Source: an uncultured Bacteroidales bacterium
Lineage (GTDB): Bacteria > Bacteroidota > Bacteroidia > Bacteroidales > Paludibacteraceae
Direction: 5' to 3'
Length of the DNA stretch: 64,000 nt
Assembly (NCBI GenBank): GCA_934692905.1
Contig: CAKUUM010000004.1
Location: 5,634 to 69,633 of the forward strand
The stretch's first letter is position 1, and each line of letters starts with the position of its first letter. A program made the position numbers and the translations under genes. Below, one piece after another: positions 25,299 through 31,906 of the stretch. A model generated the notes under the pieces. It was not told the DNA's origin and made no database searches. It saw only the letters and a list, made by a program, of their open reading frames with translations.

Positions 25299-26282
25299 TT
25301 ATATATTGCCATTAATCCGCAGTACCCCTTTTTCTTCATCATCGGGGGTGTGGTCATGCTTGGCGTATGCCGACACGATATATTTCACCAGCGGGTGCCG
25401 CACGATGTCTTTCTGGTTGAACTCCACAATGGCTATCCCTCGTATATCGCGCAGGCGCTCAATGGCGTCCCTCAATCCTGATTTCTGACTCGCAGGCAGG
25501 TCTATCTGCGTCAAATCGCCCGTGACAATCATTTTTCCGTTTATGCCAAGCCTTGTCAGAAACATCTTCAGTTGCGCGGTGGTGGTGTTCTGAGCCTCAT
25601 CCAGAATCACGATGGCATCTGCCAGTGTCCGCCCGCGCATGAACGCCAACGGCGCAATCTGTATCACCCCGCGCTCCATGTACTCGTTCAGTTTCGCCCC
25701 AGGTATCATGTCCAGCAAGGCGTCATATAGCGGCTGCAGATACGGGTCTATCTTCTCTTTCATGTCGCCGGGAAGGAAACCGAGTTTCTCACCCGCCTCT
25801 ACCGCAGGGCGCGAGAGGATAATCTTCTTCACCTCGCGGTTCTTTAATGCCCTCACAGCCAGCGCGATAGCTGTATATGTCTTTCCGCTGCCCGCAGGAC
25901 CGATGGCAAACAGCAAGTCGTTGTCCTCGTAGGCGTCCACCAGTAGTTGCTGGTTACGGCTGCGCGCCACAATCGACTTCCCGTTCACGCCGTGCAGTAT
26001 CAGGTTATCTTGCAGATACTCTTGCGGTTGCTCCCCATGTAGCAGCATTAGTATCTGCTCCTCGTTGAGGGTGTTGTTCTTGATGCAGAACGCCTCACAC
26101 TCCCGCAGGCTGCGCTCGAAACGCGCAATAGCGGCATCTGCTCCTGTCACTTTTACGTGATATCCCCTCGCCACCACCCGCACATCGGGGTGCTGGTCTT
26201 TCAGGCAAAGCATATTCTTATTGTTCACGCCGTAAAATACGGCGGTGTCGAGCGACTCATTCAGTTCGATAATTGACTCCAT
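25299..26282 (-). CDS. phoH: PhoH-family ATPase
   Basis: Walker A GPAGSGKT is at 128-135 and Walker B with ILDEAQNT near 225-235. The stretch MIVTGDLTQIDLP is the sensor-like motif typical of PhoH, a helicase-like ATPase linked to RNA metabolism. The N-terminal 100 residues resemble the KH-like part seen before the PhoH domain. At 327 residues the length is usual. Its start overlaps the end of the upstream HsdR-N-like gene by about 22 nt, so the two are co-transcribed. Confidence 0.93.
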   Translation of the reverse strand: MESIIELNESLDTAVFYGVNNKNMLCLKDQHPDVRVVARGYHVKVTGADAAIARFERSLRECEAFCIKNNTLNEEQILMLLHGEQPQEYLQDNLILHGVNGKSIVARSRNQQLLVDAYEDNDLLFAIGPAGSGKTYTAIALAVRALKNREVKKIILSRPAVEAGEKLGFLPGDMKEKIDPYLQPLYDALLDMIPGAKLNEYMERGVIQIAPLAFMRGRTLADAIVILDEAQNTTTAQLKMFLTRLGINGKMIVTGDLTQIDLPASQKSGLRDAIERLRDIRGIAIVEFNQKDIVRHPLVKYIVSAYAKHDHTPDDEEKGVLRINGNI

Positions 26283-26680
26283 AGTGGTATTTGGTTTAGA
26301 TATTCATATTGATTTGGCAGCACGCGCGCTACCACGGTTTGCGCACCGTTGCTCAGTACCAAATAGGGCACCTTCAGTTGGCGGTTATAGACAGCGGCTT
26401 GGTCCAGCACTTTCTGCGTCAGGGGCACGGTGTCCGCCTTGAACTCCAATAGCATAACCGGTTGCATGGCAGCATTATACACAATGGCATCGCACCGCTT
26501 CTGCAGACCTGCCACCTCAATTGGCACCTCCACAGCAATCAGCGAGTGCGGGTAGCCGCATTCGCTCTCCAGCGATTCCAGCACCTGCTGCCGCACCCAC
26601 TCTTCGGGCGTCAGCCGCACAAACCGCCTGCGCCATGCGCAGAACACCTGTTCCTTGTTATCTATTGTACGGGTTCTCAT
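26261..26680 (-). CDS. Type I restriction HsdR N-terminal-like nuclease-fold protein
   Basis: This 139-residue protein resembles the small HSDR_N proteins of Bacteroidota. TPEEWVRQQVLESL lies near 24-37, and RCDAIVYN...PVMLLEFKAD near 62-83 contains a D-(x)n-ExK core of the PD-(D/E)xK fold. LKVPYLVLSNG follows. No helicase or specificity subunit is near, so it is not a restriction system by itself. It shares a transcript with phoH. The -7 box lies about 10 nt before the ATG, so the mRNA leader is very short. Confidence 0.8.
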   Translation of the reverse strand: MRTRTIDNKEQVFCAWRRRFVRLTPEEWVRQQVLESLESECGYPHSLIAVEVPIEVAGLQKRCDAIVYNAAMQPVMLLEFKADTVPLTQKVLDQAAVYNRQLKVPYLVLSNGAQTVVARVLPNQYEYLNQIPLWSQLSN

Positions 26681-26689
26681 TCAAAACGA

Positions 26690-26720
26690 CAAAGGTACAC
26701 TTTTTTCTCCGACAAAACAA
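26690..26720 (-). promoter_or_regulatory. Promoter of the HsdR-N/phoH transcript
   Basis: On the minus strand, TTG, 20 nt, TACCTTTG, ending 10 nt before the ATG at 26680. Confidence 0.75.
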
Positions 26721-26889
26721 GCCCCTCATGCACAATCTTTCTCCCCTTCTTGGCACCCCCTTTGTTATTGGACAGTACACTTTCTCTGCTCTTTTCCCCC
26801 AAAAAATGGCGTTTTTTGGGAAAAAGTTATATCTCAAACCCATCGGAAGAATTAAATACGCACTAACTTAATTCCGCCAACGGGTTTCC

Positions 26890-27145
26890 TTATTTTGTGT
26901 AATGCCCGAAGGCAGACAAGACCAGCACCACCATTTCAGTGTCATGAATCTCATACACCAAATGATGTTCACGGTCTAAACGCATCGACCATGTTTCCGT
27001 GCCAAAATGCTTGAGTTGCTCCACCTGTCCCGTGCCCGTACGCGGGTGTTCACGCAGTTCGTCGTTTGCGCAATACCTGCGGTGCACGGGTCTACAAAGC
27101 GACAACGTCCTGTTGTGCCTCATGTGTGAAGACTATCGTATACAT
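26890..27145 (-). pseudogene. Frameshifted YoeB-type toxin remnant
   Basis: The start MYTIVFTHEAQQDVVAL (ATG at 27145) is typical of Txe/YoeB toxins but stops at TAG after 17 codons. Another frame then continues with HPRTGTGQVEQLKHF, WSMRLDREHHLVYEI and the final LSAFGHYTK, the conserved YoeB core and end. The region between is shortened, so the gene has a frameshift and probably a small deletion. The start overlaps the end of the antitoxin remnant, as in live TA pairs. Confidence 0.8.
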
Positions 27146-27404
27146 AGCAAGCGTTGGATAAAGGCATTATTGGTCTCGTTGGCTTGCATAGCAACCACTT
27201 CTCCTTGGGCGGCTTGCTGTCTGGAACGTGCCAACTTGCTACGAAACTCTGCCTCCGTCATTTTCTCTTTGTACACAGAGGAATCCTGCGTGGCAGGACA
27301 CGCATCAATTGCCAACCCATATTCTCAGAAAGGCGCTTCAAGAAACGTGCATCCGCATTATGCGGGGTTATCCGAAAGGTGCTTTGAATACCTGTTGTTT
27401 CCAT
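27133..27404 (-). pseudogene. Frameshifted antitoxin remnant paired with the YoeB remnant
   Basis: From the ATG at 27404 the frame reads METTGIQSTFRITPHNADAR and then RFLKRLSENMGW before drifting into a stop. A second frame continues with DSSVYKEKMTEAEFRSKLAR and ends FIQRLLCIR, the usual C-terminal pattern of Bacteroidota antitoxins. One indel between 27290 and 27330 explains the break. Both halves of this TA pair are dead. Confidence 0.7.
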
Positions 27405-27473
27405 AACATTTGCTTTTTCTCATTGCAAAGATATTGCTTTTCTTGTATATATGTAACACTCCCATAACAGTCA

Positions 27474-27752
27474 TCATCTGAACAAATCGGAATGTGTGCC
27501 TGTATCAATAAGTATCAGCACCAGCTCATCATCGTGCTGCTCCCACACCAACAGCCAATCCGGTTGGATATGGCACTCCCACAAATTGGCGTATTTCCCC
27601 ACCAGTTTGTGGGGCCTATATTGTGCAGGGAGCGTCCCTGTCTCGGACAATATCGTCAATACTTCCGCAAGAAGCGCCGAGTCAAATCCACGTTTCAAGC
27701 AACGCTTATAGGCTCGCTTAAACGAGCCTTTTACCTTAATCTCGTACCGCAT
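27474..27752 (-). CDS. YafQ-type (RelE superfamily) mRNA-interferase toxin
   Basis: The 92-residue protein begins YEIKVKGSFKRAYKRCLKRG and has HKLVGKYANLWECHIQPDWLL in the middle, with His, Asp and aromatic residues where YafQ toxins hold their active site. It ends LIDTGTHSDLF, the family signature. The frame is intact. It starts about 3 nt after the antitoxin stop. YafQ toxins cut mRNA on the ribosome when the antitoxin is lost. Confidence 0.9.
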   Translation of the reverse strand: MRYEIKVKGSFKRAYKRCLKRGFDSALLAEVLTILSETGTLPAQYRPHKLVGKYANLWECHIQPDWLLVWEQHDDELVLILIDTGTHSDLFR

Positions 27753-27755
27753 ATG

Positions 27756-28004
27756 CTACGAGTTCAAGTAGTTCATCAACGCATCCACTGACTTGAACGA
27801 GTACAGATTGCCTTTCTGCACATCCTCTATTGCCAAGTCCAACTCTGTTTTCTTCTCCTTTGGAGTCGGTTTGGCTTGACCATACACAGCATTGCCAACC
27901 GCCATTGACTTTTTCACAATGGTTACACCGTCAATGCTGCCCAACACTCGTTTCAGGCTCGGCAATATGCTCTTATTTTCCACATTCAGCACAATCTGTT
28001 CCAT
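27756..28004 (-). CDS. Antitoxin paired with the YafQ-type toxin
   Basis: I start at the ATG at 28004 (MEQIVLNVENKSILPSLKRV); the 28 codons upstream overlap the promoter. The 82-residue protein ends DVQKGNLYSFKSVDALMNYL, the toxin-wrapping tail common to antitoxins of this Bacteroidota group. It is directly followed by the toxin gene. The promoter at 28028-28059 should be autorepressed by the complex, as in other type II systems. Confidence 0.85.
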   Translation of the reverse strand: MEQIVLNVENKSILPSLKRVLGSIDGVTIVKKSMAVGNAVYGQAKPTPKEKKTELDLAIEDVQKGNLYSFKSVDALMNYLNS

Positions 28005-28027
28005 TCTTTTTATCTCCTTTCTTGCTG

Positions 28028-28059
28028 CAAAGTTACTATATTCCCCCCACATATACAAA
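28028..28059 (-). promoter_or_regulatory. Promoter of the YafQ-type TA operon
   Basis: On the minus strand, TTTG, 20 nt, TAACTTTG, ending about 24 nt before the antitoxin ATG. Confidence 0.75.
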
Positions 28060-28108
28060 TGTATACTGCATTTTGCCCTGTGTGCCATGCGCAGGTTGCG
28101 CCCCCTAT

Positions 28109-28141
28109 CCCCTGTCGGGGGTATCGAGCCCCCGACAGGGG
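28109..28141. terminator. Strong GC-rich hairpin between the DGR target and TA operon
   Basis: A perfect 13-bp stem (CCCCTGTCGGGGG with its complement) encloses a 7-nt loop. There is no clear U-tract on either side. It may stop transcription from the cassette before the TA promoter, or be a dispersed palindrome. Confidence 0.65.
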
Positions 28142-28174
28142 AATACAGTCTTTCCTATGCAAATGTGCGTGCCA

Positions 28175-28202
28175 ACGAGCCAGCCCTACGGGACAGGCTC
28201 GT
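28175..28202 (-). promoter_or_regulatory. Hairpin just downstream of the variable region
   Basis: Stem ACGAGCC/GGCTCGT (7 bp) with an inner CCC/GGG pair begins 5 nt after the target-gene stop. In characterised DGRs a hairpin shortly after the variable region assists retrohoming. It could equally be a terminator, though no U-run follows. Confidence 0.5.
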
Positions 28203-28206
28203 AATG

Positions 28207-29673
28207 CTACAAATCTTGGACGAGGCGCACTGAGTAGCCGCAGTAGCGATCGTAGTAGTTCCGCGGGTAGAGGCGGTTGTCGTTGAAGTACAGGTGGTAC
28301 GCGTAGTTGCTAGAGTTCGCCGTACTTGACCAATAGTAGCCGCCGTACTGCACATAGTACACGTCCTGACCGCTACGGTCGCCCGCAGCAGGGAGAAATA
28401 CTGCACCTGCCGTCTCCATCGCTTTCCAATGCTCTGCATCATACACATTCGTCGTCCACCCACTTGCTGCAGGTGTCCACGTTACAGATGCCGGCTTTAC
28501 AAAATCATCTGCTAAAAGTATCATACCATACACTCCGTTCACCGTACCACGAGACCACAAATACTCTGCATTCTTACGGGTATTGAACAGGTAATTCCAT
28601 TCACTACTCGTCAAAGTACGCCATAAGCCCGCTTGGCTGCCGCCATTGCTGATAGCATTGTACACGCCCCAATCGTAGTTGGCACTTGTGCCAACAAGGT
28701 TCCTATCAGTCATATTGGTTGAAGGACCATAGCCATACGCATTATAATCACTATACGTATACTCCCATTGACACTCACCTGTAATAGGCTGCATCTCGCA
28801 GTTCCATACAGAATCAAGAGCCACTTGATTTGTAGCACTACTCCATGGCTGATAACGCTGAGCGGCAGAGTCATTAGACGTATTGTCAAAACCACTTGTC
28901 CCCCAACCGAACAAGTCTATCCATCCATCATAAGTGGCAGAGATATTCGAGTTGCTATTACCGATATAATCTGTTTGGTTCTCCGCAAAACGCCATGTAT
29001 TCGTGGAGGCTTGGTATTGCAAATTGCCTTTGGAGAACGACACTTGCTTGTCTGCCGATACCGAGAATTTACCACTACCTGCGCCCTCAGATGATGTGCC
29101 CGGAGTAGGTTTGTTGGGCGTGGTGAACACGATTTCGTCACCATACGAGGTGCCTGCTTGGTTGACAGCATAAGCACGCAAGTAATAACGCGTATTTTCT
29201 GTCAGATTAACAACCGTCGCTGTAAACTCACCGGTCCCCTTACCTGCCTTGGCGATATTGTCCTCCGTAGTAGGAGCCGTGTGCGTGGCATAGCAGATAC
29301 CGCGTTCCGTAACAGCCTCGTTGCTACTGAAGAACACCTTGCCGCCCATAACAAGAGAGTTGTACGTAGAGCGGGTGACGGCAGTAGTCAGCACCGTAGC
29401 CGGACCGTCTTCATCGCCGCAACGATCGATGTAAACGGTGTCCTTGGTCACAATGCGAACCGTGTCATGCACCACGTACATGGTGCTACGGGGCATAATC
29501 AGGTGGAGCGTGTCGCCCTCCAGCATACCGTTCATGTCGTAGGTCATGCTGTCGATGGTCGTGATGGGGTGACCGTACAGCACTTTCCCGTTGAGCCAAA
29601 CCACTTGATTGGTCTGCGCCGTGGCAAAAGCACCAATCAGTGCCATTGCCAAAAAGAGGAATACTTTCTTCAT
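28207..29673 (-). CDS. Secreted DGR-type target protein with C-terminal variable region
   Basis: Signal peptide 1-19 (VFLFLAMALIGAFATAQ). The N-terminal part (20-95) has GHPITTIDSMTYDMNG. A fibronectin-III-like domain (about 100-190) follows. The C-terminal 290 residues resemble the Fibrobacter-succinogenes-major-paralogous/DUF1566-type lectin-like domain: FSVSADKQVSFSKGNLQYQA, WRTLTSSEWNYLFNTR, GMILLADDF, AGAVFLPAAGDR. The last 56 residues from RSGQDVYYV contain the scaffold GYYWSSTAN...GYSVRLVQ, interrupted by Tyr, His, Asp, Arg and Cys where related proteins carry Asn. Genes for Avd-like and MutS-I-like proteins lie upstream on the same strand. A non-diversified paralog remains possible. 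Confidence 0.78.
   Translation of the reverse strand: MKKVFLFLAMALIGAFATAQTNQVVWLNGKVLYGHPITTIDSMTYDMNGMLEGDTLHLIMPRSTMYVVHDTVRIVTKDTVYIDRCGDEDGPATVLTTAVTRSTYNSLVMGGKVFFSSNEAVTERGICYATHTAPTTEDNIAKAGKGTGEFTATVVNLTENTRYYLRAYAVNQAGTSYGDEIVFTTPNKPTPGTSSEGAGSGKFSVSADKQVSFSKGNLQYQASTNTWRFAENQTDYIGNSNSNISATYDGWIDLFGWGTSGFDNTSNDSAAQRYQPWSSATNQVALDSVWNCEMQPITGECQWEYTYSDYNAYGYGPSTNMTDRNLVGTSANYDWGVYNAISNGGSQAGLWRTLTSSEWNYLFNTRKNAEYLWSRGTVNGVYGMILLADDFVKPASVTWTPAASGWTTNVYDAEHWKAMETAGAVFLPAAGDRSGQDVYYVQYGGYYWSSTANSSNYAYHLYFNDNRLYPRNYYDRYCGYSVRLVQDL
28225..28395 (-). other. Candidate DGR variable region (VR)
   Basis: Nearly all variable positions are codons ending in C: TAC, CAC, GAC, CGC, AAC, TGC. Each could derive from AAC by substitutions at A only, as adenine-specific mutagenic retrohoming gives. 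GAT and CGG codons need AAT and AAG/AGG in the template. The segment is visibly more GC-rich and C-ending than the coding sequence just before it. The end (GTGCGCCTCGTCC, coding strand) would be the invariant homing site. No template repeat was found in the window. Confidence 0.6.
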
Positions 29674-29678
29674 TTGTC

Positions 29679-30152
29679 TTATTGTTTTATAAATTGAAAT
29701 ACACCATTTTGTGCCAACAGCAGGTATGTACCCGCAGGCAAGTGTGAAACATCTATCGTAGCGGAACCCTCATACAACGGGGCAGTTAGCAGGAGTTCCC
29801 CTTGCAGGGCATAGATGCGGACGAAGTCGCCCTCTGCGTGCTGCACCATCAGTTGCCCTTGCGTCGGATTGGGATATGCCACCACTTGGGCTTTTGCGTT
29901 CTCTGCAGGAGAAAGGTCTGTCGGTTGTTGGTCATCGGAGTAGTCTACACGTCGGATTTTAGCCAATGCCTCGTGATACACAACATACCCCGCATGGTCG
30001 AAGACACAGAGAGAATCTCCACGGTACACCACCTTGCCCACGGAGACAAGTGCCGTTTGCATGGCATTGCCTGTAAGCGGATGGATAGCCAGATGCTCTG
30101 CCAACAGCGGTAAACTGCACAGCAGAGACAATAATAAAGTTACTTTTTTCAT
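29679..30152 (-). CDS. Small secreted protein with T9SS type A sorting domain
   Basis: Signal peptide 1-18. A short N-terminal part (20-75) shares the VVYRGDSLCVF / KIRRVDYSDD pattern with the start of the downstream target protein. From about residue 92 a standard type A C-terminal domain follows: VVAYPNPTQGQLMVQ, DFVRIYALQGELLL, ATIDVSHLPAGTYLLLAQNG. It should be exported through the outer membrane by the Por system. It sits between avd and the target gene with gaps of 21 and 5 nt, so it is part of the cassette transcript. Role unknown; possibly a surface carrier for the target. Confidence 0.82.
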   Translation of the reverse strand: MKKVTLLLSLLCSLPLLAEHLAIHPLTGNAMQTALVSVGKVVYRGDSLCVFDHAGYVVYHEALAKIRRVDYSDDQQPTDLSPAENAKAQVVAYPNPTQGQLMVQHAEGDFVRIYALQGELLLTAPLYEGSATIDVSHLPAGTYLLLAQNGVFQFIKQ

Positions 30153-30173
30153 TGGTGTGTATATTTTATTGTT

Positions 30174-30578
30174 TCATCCTACATTATCTGTCTGATTTGA
30201 GCCCCCTCTCTGAGGGGTCTGGGGAGTCATCTGATACCGTCTCCATTGTTCCAAATGCTTGTCCACATTCTCCAAGTCGAAGGCTATCTGCGCGTAGCGG
30301 TTGGTGGACAACTGCTTGCTGTCGTGCAAGATACGGTAGTACAGTCTCACCTCAACCAACAACTCCAACGCCTCTGTGATATACTCTGCTTTCTTCTGGC
30401 GGTCAGCCTCCTTGTTGGTGCGATAGACCAATACCTCTATGCGGAACAGCCGCTTCTTCATGTCCTCGCCCAACGAGTAGCGGTAGTCCTTCGTCAGACG
30501 TTTGCACACATCCAACGTGGTCAGCAGCATATCATACACCGCTTTGAATACCGGCAGATTATCATACGTACTTGGCAT
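30174..30578 (-). CDS. avd: Avd-like four-helix-bundle protein (DGR accessory)
   Basis: The sequence NLPVFKAVYDMLLTTLDVCK, DYRYSLGEDMKKRLFRIEVL, TEALELLVEVRLYYRILHD and ENVDKHLEQW gives four amphipathic helices with the YSLGE and W end typical of the DGR-associated four-helix-bundle family (related to Avd and to 23S intervening-sequence proteins). Avd binds the reverse transcriptase and template RNA and is needed for mutagenic retrohoming (established for the Bordetella phage DGR). The last 18 residues (TPQTPQRGG...) are encoded by a spacer-type repeat and are probably an accidental extension. A leader repeat lies directly before the ATG. Confidence 0.8.
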   Translation of the reverse strand: MPSTYDNLPVFKAVYDMLLTTLDVCKRLTKDYRYSLGEDMKKRLFRIEVLVYRTNKEADRQKKAEYITEALELLVEVRLYYRILHDSKQLSTNRYAQIAFDLENVDKHLEQWRRYQMTPQTPQRGGSNQTDNVG

Positions 30579-30583
30579 CAGGT

Positions 30584-30634
30584 TATTTACGATTTACGAA
30601 TTTACGATTTACAAATTTACGATTTACAAATTTG
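30584..30634 (-). repeat. Leader repeat upstream of avd
   Basis: On the minus strand the motif GTAAATCGTAAATT(T/C)GTAAATC is iterated about two and a half times and ends a few nt before the avd ATG at 30578. It also encodes the last codons of the upstream gene. It is the longest copy of the leader family in the window. Confidence 0.7.
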
Positions 30635-31144
30635 CGATGTATGATTTGGTCTTATGTGATATGTGATTTCCTTTATCTCCGCCACAAAGTTCATACACTC
30701 GATGGGTGTGCTACGCTCCAGCGGGAAAGCACGTATCCTGTCCAGCAGCCGCTGTATATCGCAGTTGTCTGCATGGCGTGCAGTGTCAGCATATTGCCCG
30801 TCTTCGTTATGCCCTGCCGGTTTGCTTTCACGCAGGGGCAACGATGCTTTCCAAGCCATATAGTCCTGTTCAGAGAAAGCCATTGCCTCCCCCTGCACCT
30901 CACATAGTATCTCCATGCCGTCAGGCTGTACCCCGGGAAAGTACTTGCTCAGGCTCTGCGCGGGAAAGCCCACACTGACCACGTCCTGCCCCACCCGCTT
31001 GACAAACTTCCTGGTTGGCTTGAAGCCGAACAGACGATGCAACAGAAATGCCGACTGCTCATAGCCCCGCCAGAACAGCCCTTCACGCAGAAGCAGAATG
31101 CCTGTTGCTGCCTGTTGCTTGATGAGTATTTGCAAATAATCCAT
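30617..31144 (-). CDS. MutS domain I-like DGR accessory protein (MSL type)
   Basis: The start MDYLQILIKQQAATGILLLR, then EGLFWRGYEQSAFLLHRLFG, follows the MutS N-terminal mismatch-recognition domain layout (Y-x-x-x-K-x-x-x-P-x-x-I-L-L-F-R-x-G-x-F-Y-E-x-Y), but Phe-Tyr-Glu is altered and there is no ATPase. MutS-I-like proteins are one of the accessory classes described for DGRs. An upstream ATG at 31171 is in frame, but a GC-rich hairpin overlaps it, so I prefer 31144. The C-terminus (about 120-175) has CDIQRLLDRIRAFPLERSTP. It is the first gene of the cassette. Confidence 0.65.
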   Translation of the reverse strand: MDYLQILIKQQAATGILLLREGLFWRGYEQSAFLLHRLFGFKPTRKFVKRVGQDVVSVGFPAQSLSKYFPGVQPDGMEILCEVQGEAMAFSEQDYMAWKASLPLRESKPAGHNEDGQYADTARHADNCDIQRLLDRIRAFPLERSTPIECMNFVAEIKEITYHIRPNHTSQICKS

Positions 31145-31159
31145 GTCAGATACCCCCAC

Positions 31160-31179
31160 CCCCTCCCTCAAAGGAGGGG
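31160..31179 (-). repeat. Short GC hairpin before the MutS-I-like gene
   Basis: CCCCTCC and GGAGGGG form a 7-bp stem with loop CTCAAA. Similar CCCCT-loop-AGGGG spacers occur at 30197-30222 (inside the end of avd) and 56363-56382. It may mask the alternative ATG at 31171. Confidence 0.5.
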
Positions 31180-31396
31180 CTTATTATGGCGACGCGAGAG
31201 ATGCACCCCATTTCACCCACAGGGCTCATCGGGACCCCGACCGCATCGTCTTCCATTTTTATCAAAGAACACATGCAAAAAAGAGGTTCATATTTCCCCT
31301 CTACCGAGTGGAGAAACATGAACTTATGAGCCGTACGCATCCCTTGCGAATAGATGCGCTCAAAGAAACCAAAATGCGCTCTATGCCCGCCGCACT

Positions 31397-31420
31397 TGTG
31401 TGTGTGTGTGTGTGTGTGTG
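31397..31420 (-). repeat. (CA)12 dinucleotide microsatellite in the DGR cassette leader
   Basis: There are twelve uninterrupted TG units on the plus strand, so (CA)12 on the transcribed minus strand. It lies between the promoter at 31578-31609 and the first cassette gene at 31144. Tracts of this length are rare in bacteria and prone to slippage. Confidence 0.95.
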
Positions 31421-31577
31421 GAAAGATGGTAGAAGGTAGAGAGCAGAGGATAGGTTGTAGCCCACATGGCACAACGTGAAACCATTGCGCTGCTCCCGAA
31501 AAATGCAGATATGTCCAGTCGGTTATTTAACATTTGCTCACATCTGTGTTTATATACACAATAAACGCTTGTGCCTG

Positions 31578-31609
31578 CAAAATTACAACAATTATTACAG
31601 ATACGCAAA
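31578..31609 (-). promoter_or_regulatory. Promoter of the DGR cassette
   Basis: On the minus strand, TTTG, 20 nt, TAATTTTG. The transcript would begin near 31572, cross the microsatellite and reach the MutS-I-like gene after about 430 nt of leader. Confidence 0.7.
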
Positions 31610-31800
31610 TCAATTGTTATTTTAACGCAAGTTCGATATAACGAAAACTTATCTTGGACGGACGGCTACGCTGTATTATCACAAATTGGTCATCAATTCC
31701 ATGTCTTAAAATCAGCGCAACTGATGTCAGACTAATAGGGCAAATGAGACGAATGGGGCTAATAAGACGAATAAGACAAATAGGGCAAATATGGTGAATA
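31610..31800. repeat. Spacer with degenerate AATA(A/G)GACGAAT repeats
   Basis: Between 31732 and 31795 the plus strand carries a run of degenerate 8-10-nt units (GACTAATAGGGCAAATGAGA, ACGAATAAGACAAATAGGGC). No gene is seen. Together with 31180-31577 this makes a largely gene-free divergent region. Confidence 0.6.
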
Positions 31801-31832
31801 TTTGGACAGGTCAGGTGTTTTTTGTACCTTTG
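31801..31832 (+). promoter_or_regulatory. Promoter of the GDSL-esterase fusion gene
   Basis: TTTG (31801-31804), 20 nt, TACCTTTG (31825-31832). The ATG follows at 31907. Confidence 0.75.
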
Positions 31833-31906
31833 TGTCGTATTTCGAGGTGGTTGTGTTTGTCAGGAATACGGCCATGCGGATACAATATGTTTGATACCAT
31901 TGTTCT

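Noticed and set aside
26261..26680. Type I restriction system
   Set aside because: Only an HsdR N-terminal-like fold is present; no helicase, methylase or specificity subunit is in the neighbourhood.
26658..26866. Small ORFs in both strands between the HsdR-N-like gene and the YoeB remnant
   Set aside because: They overlap the promoter of the HsdR-N/phoH transcript and have no protein-like conservation signs.
31180..31906. Reverse transcriptase or DGR template upstream of the MutS-I-like gene
   Set aside because: No ORF with a YxDD-type motif and no AAC-rich copy of the variable region is present; the stretch holds a microsatellite, promoters and spacer repeats.
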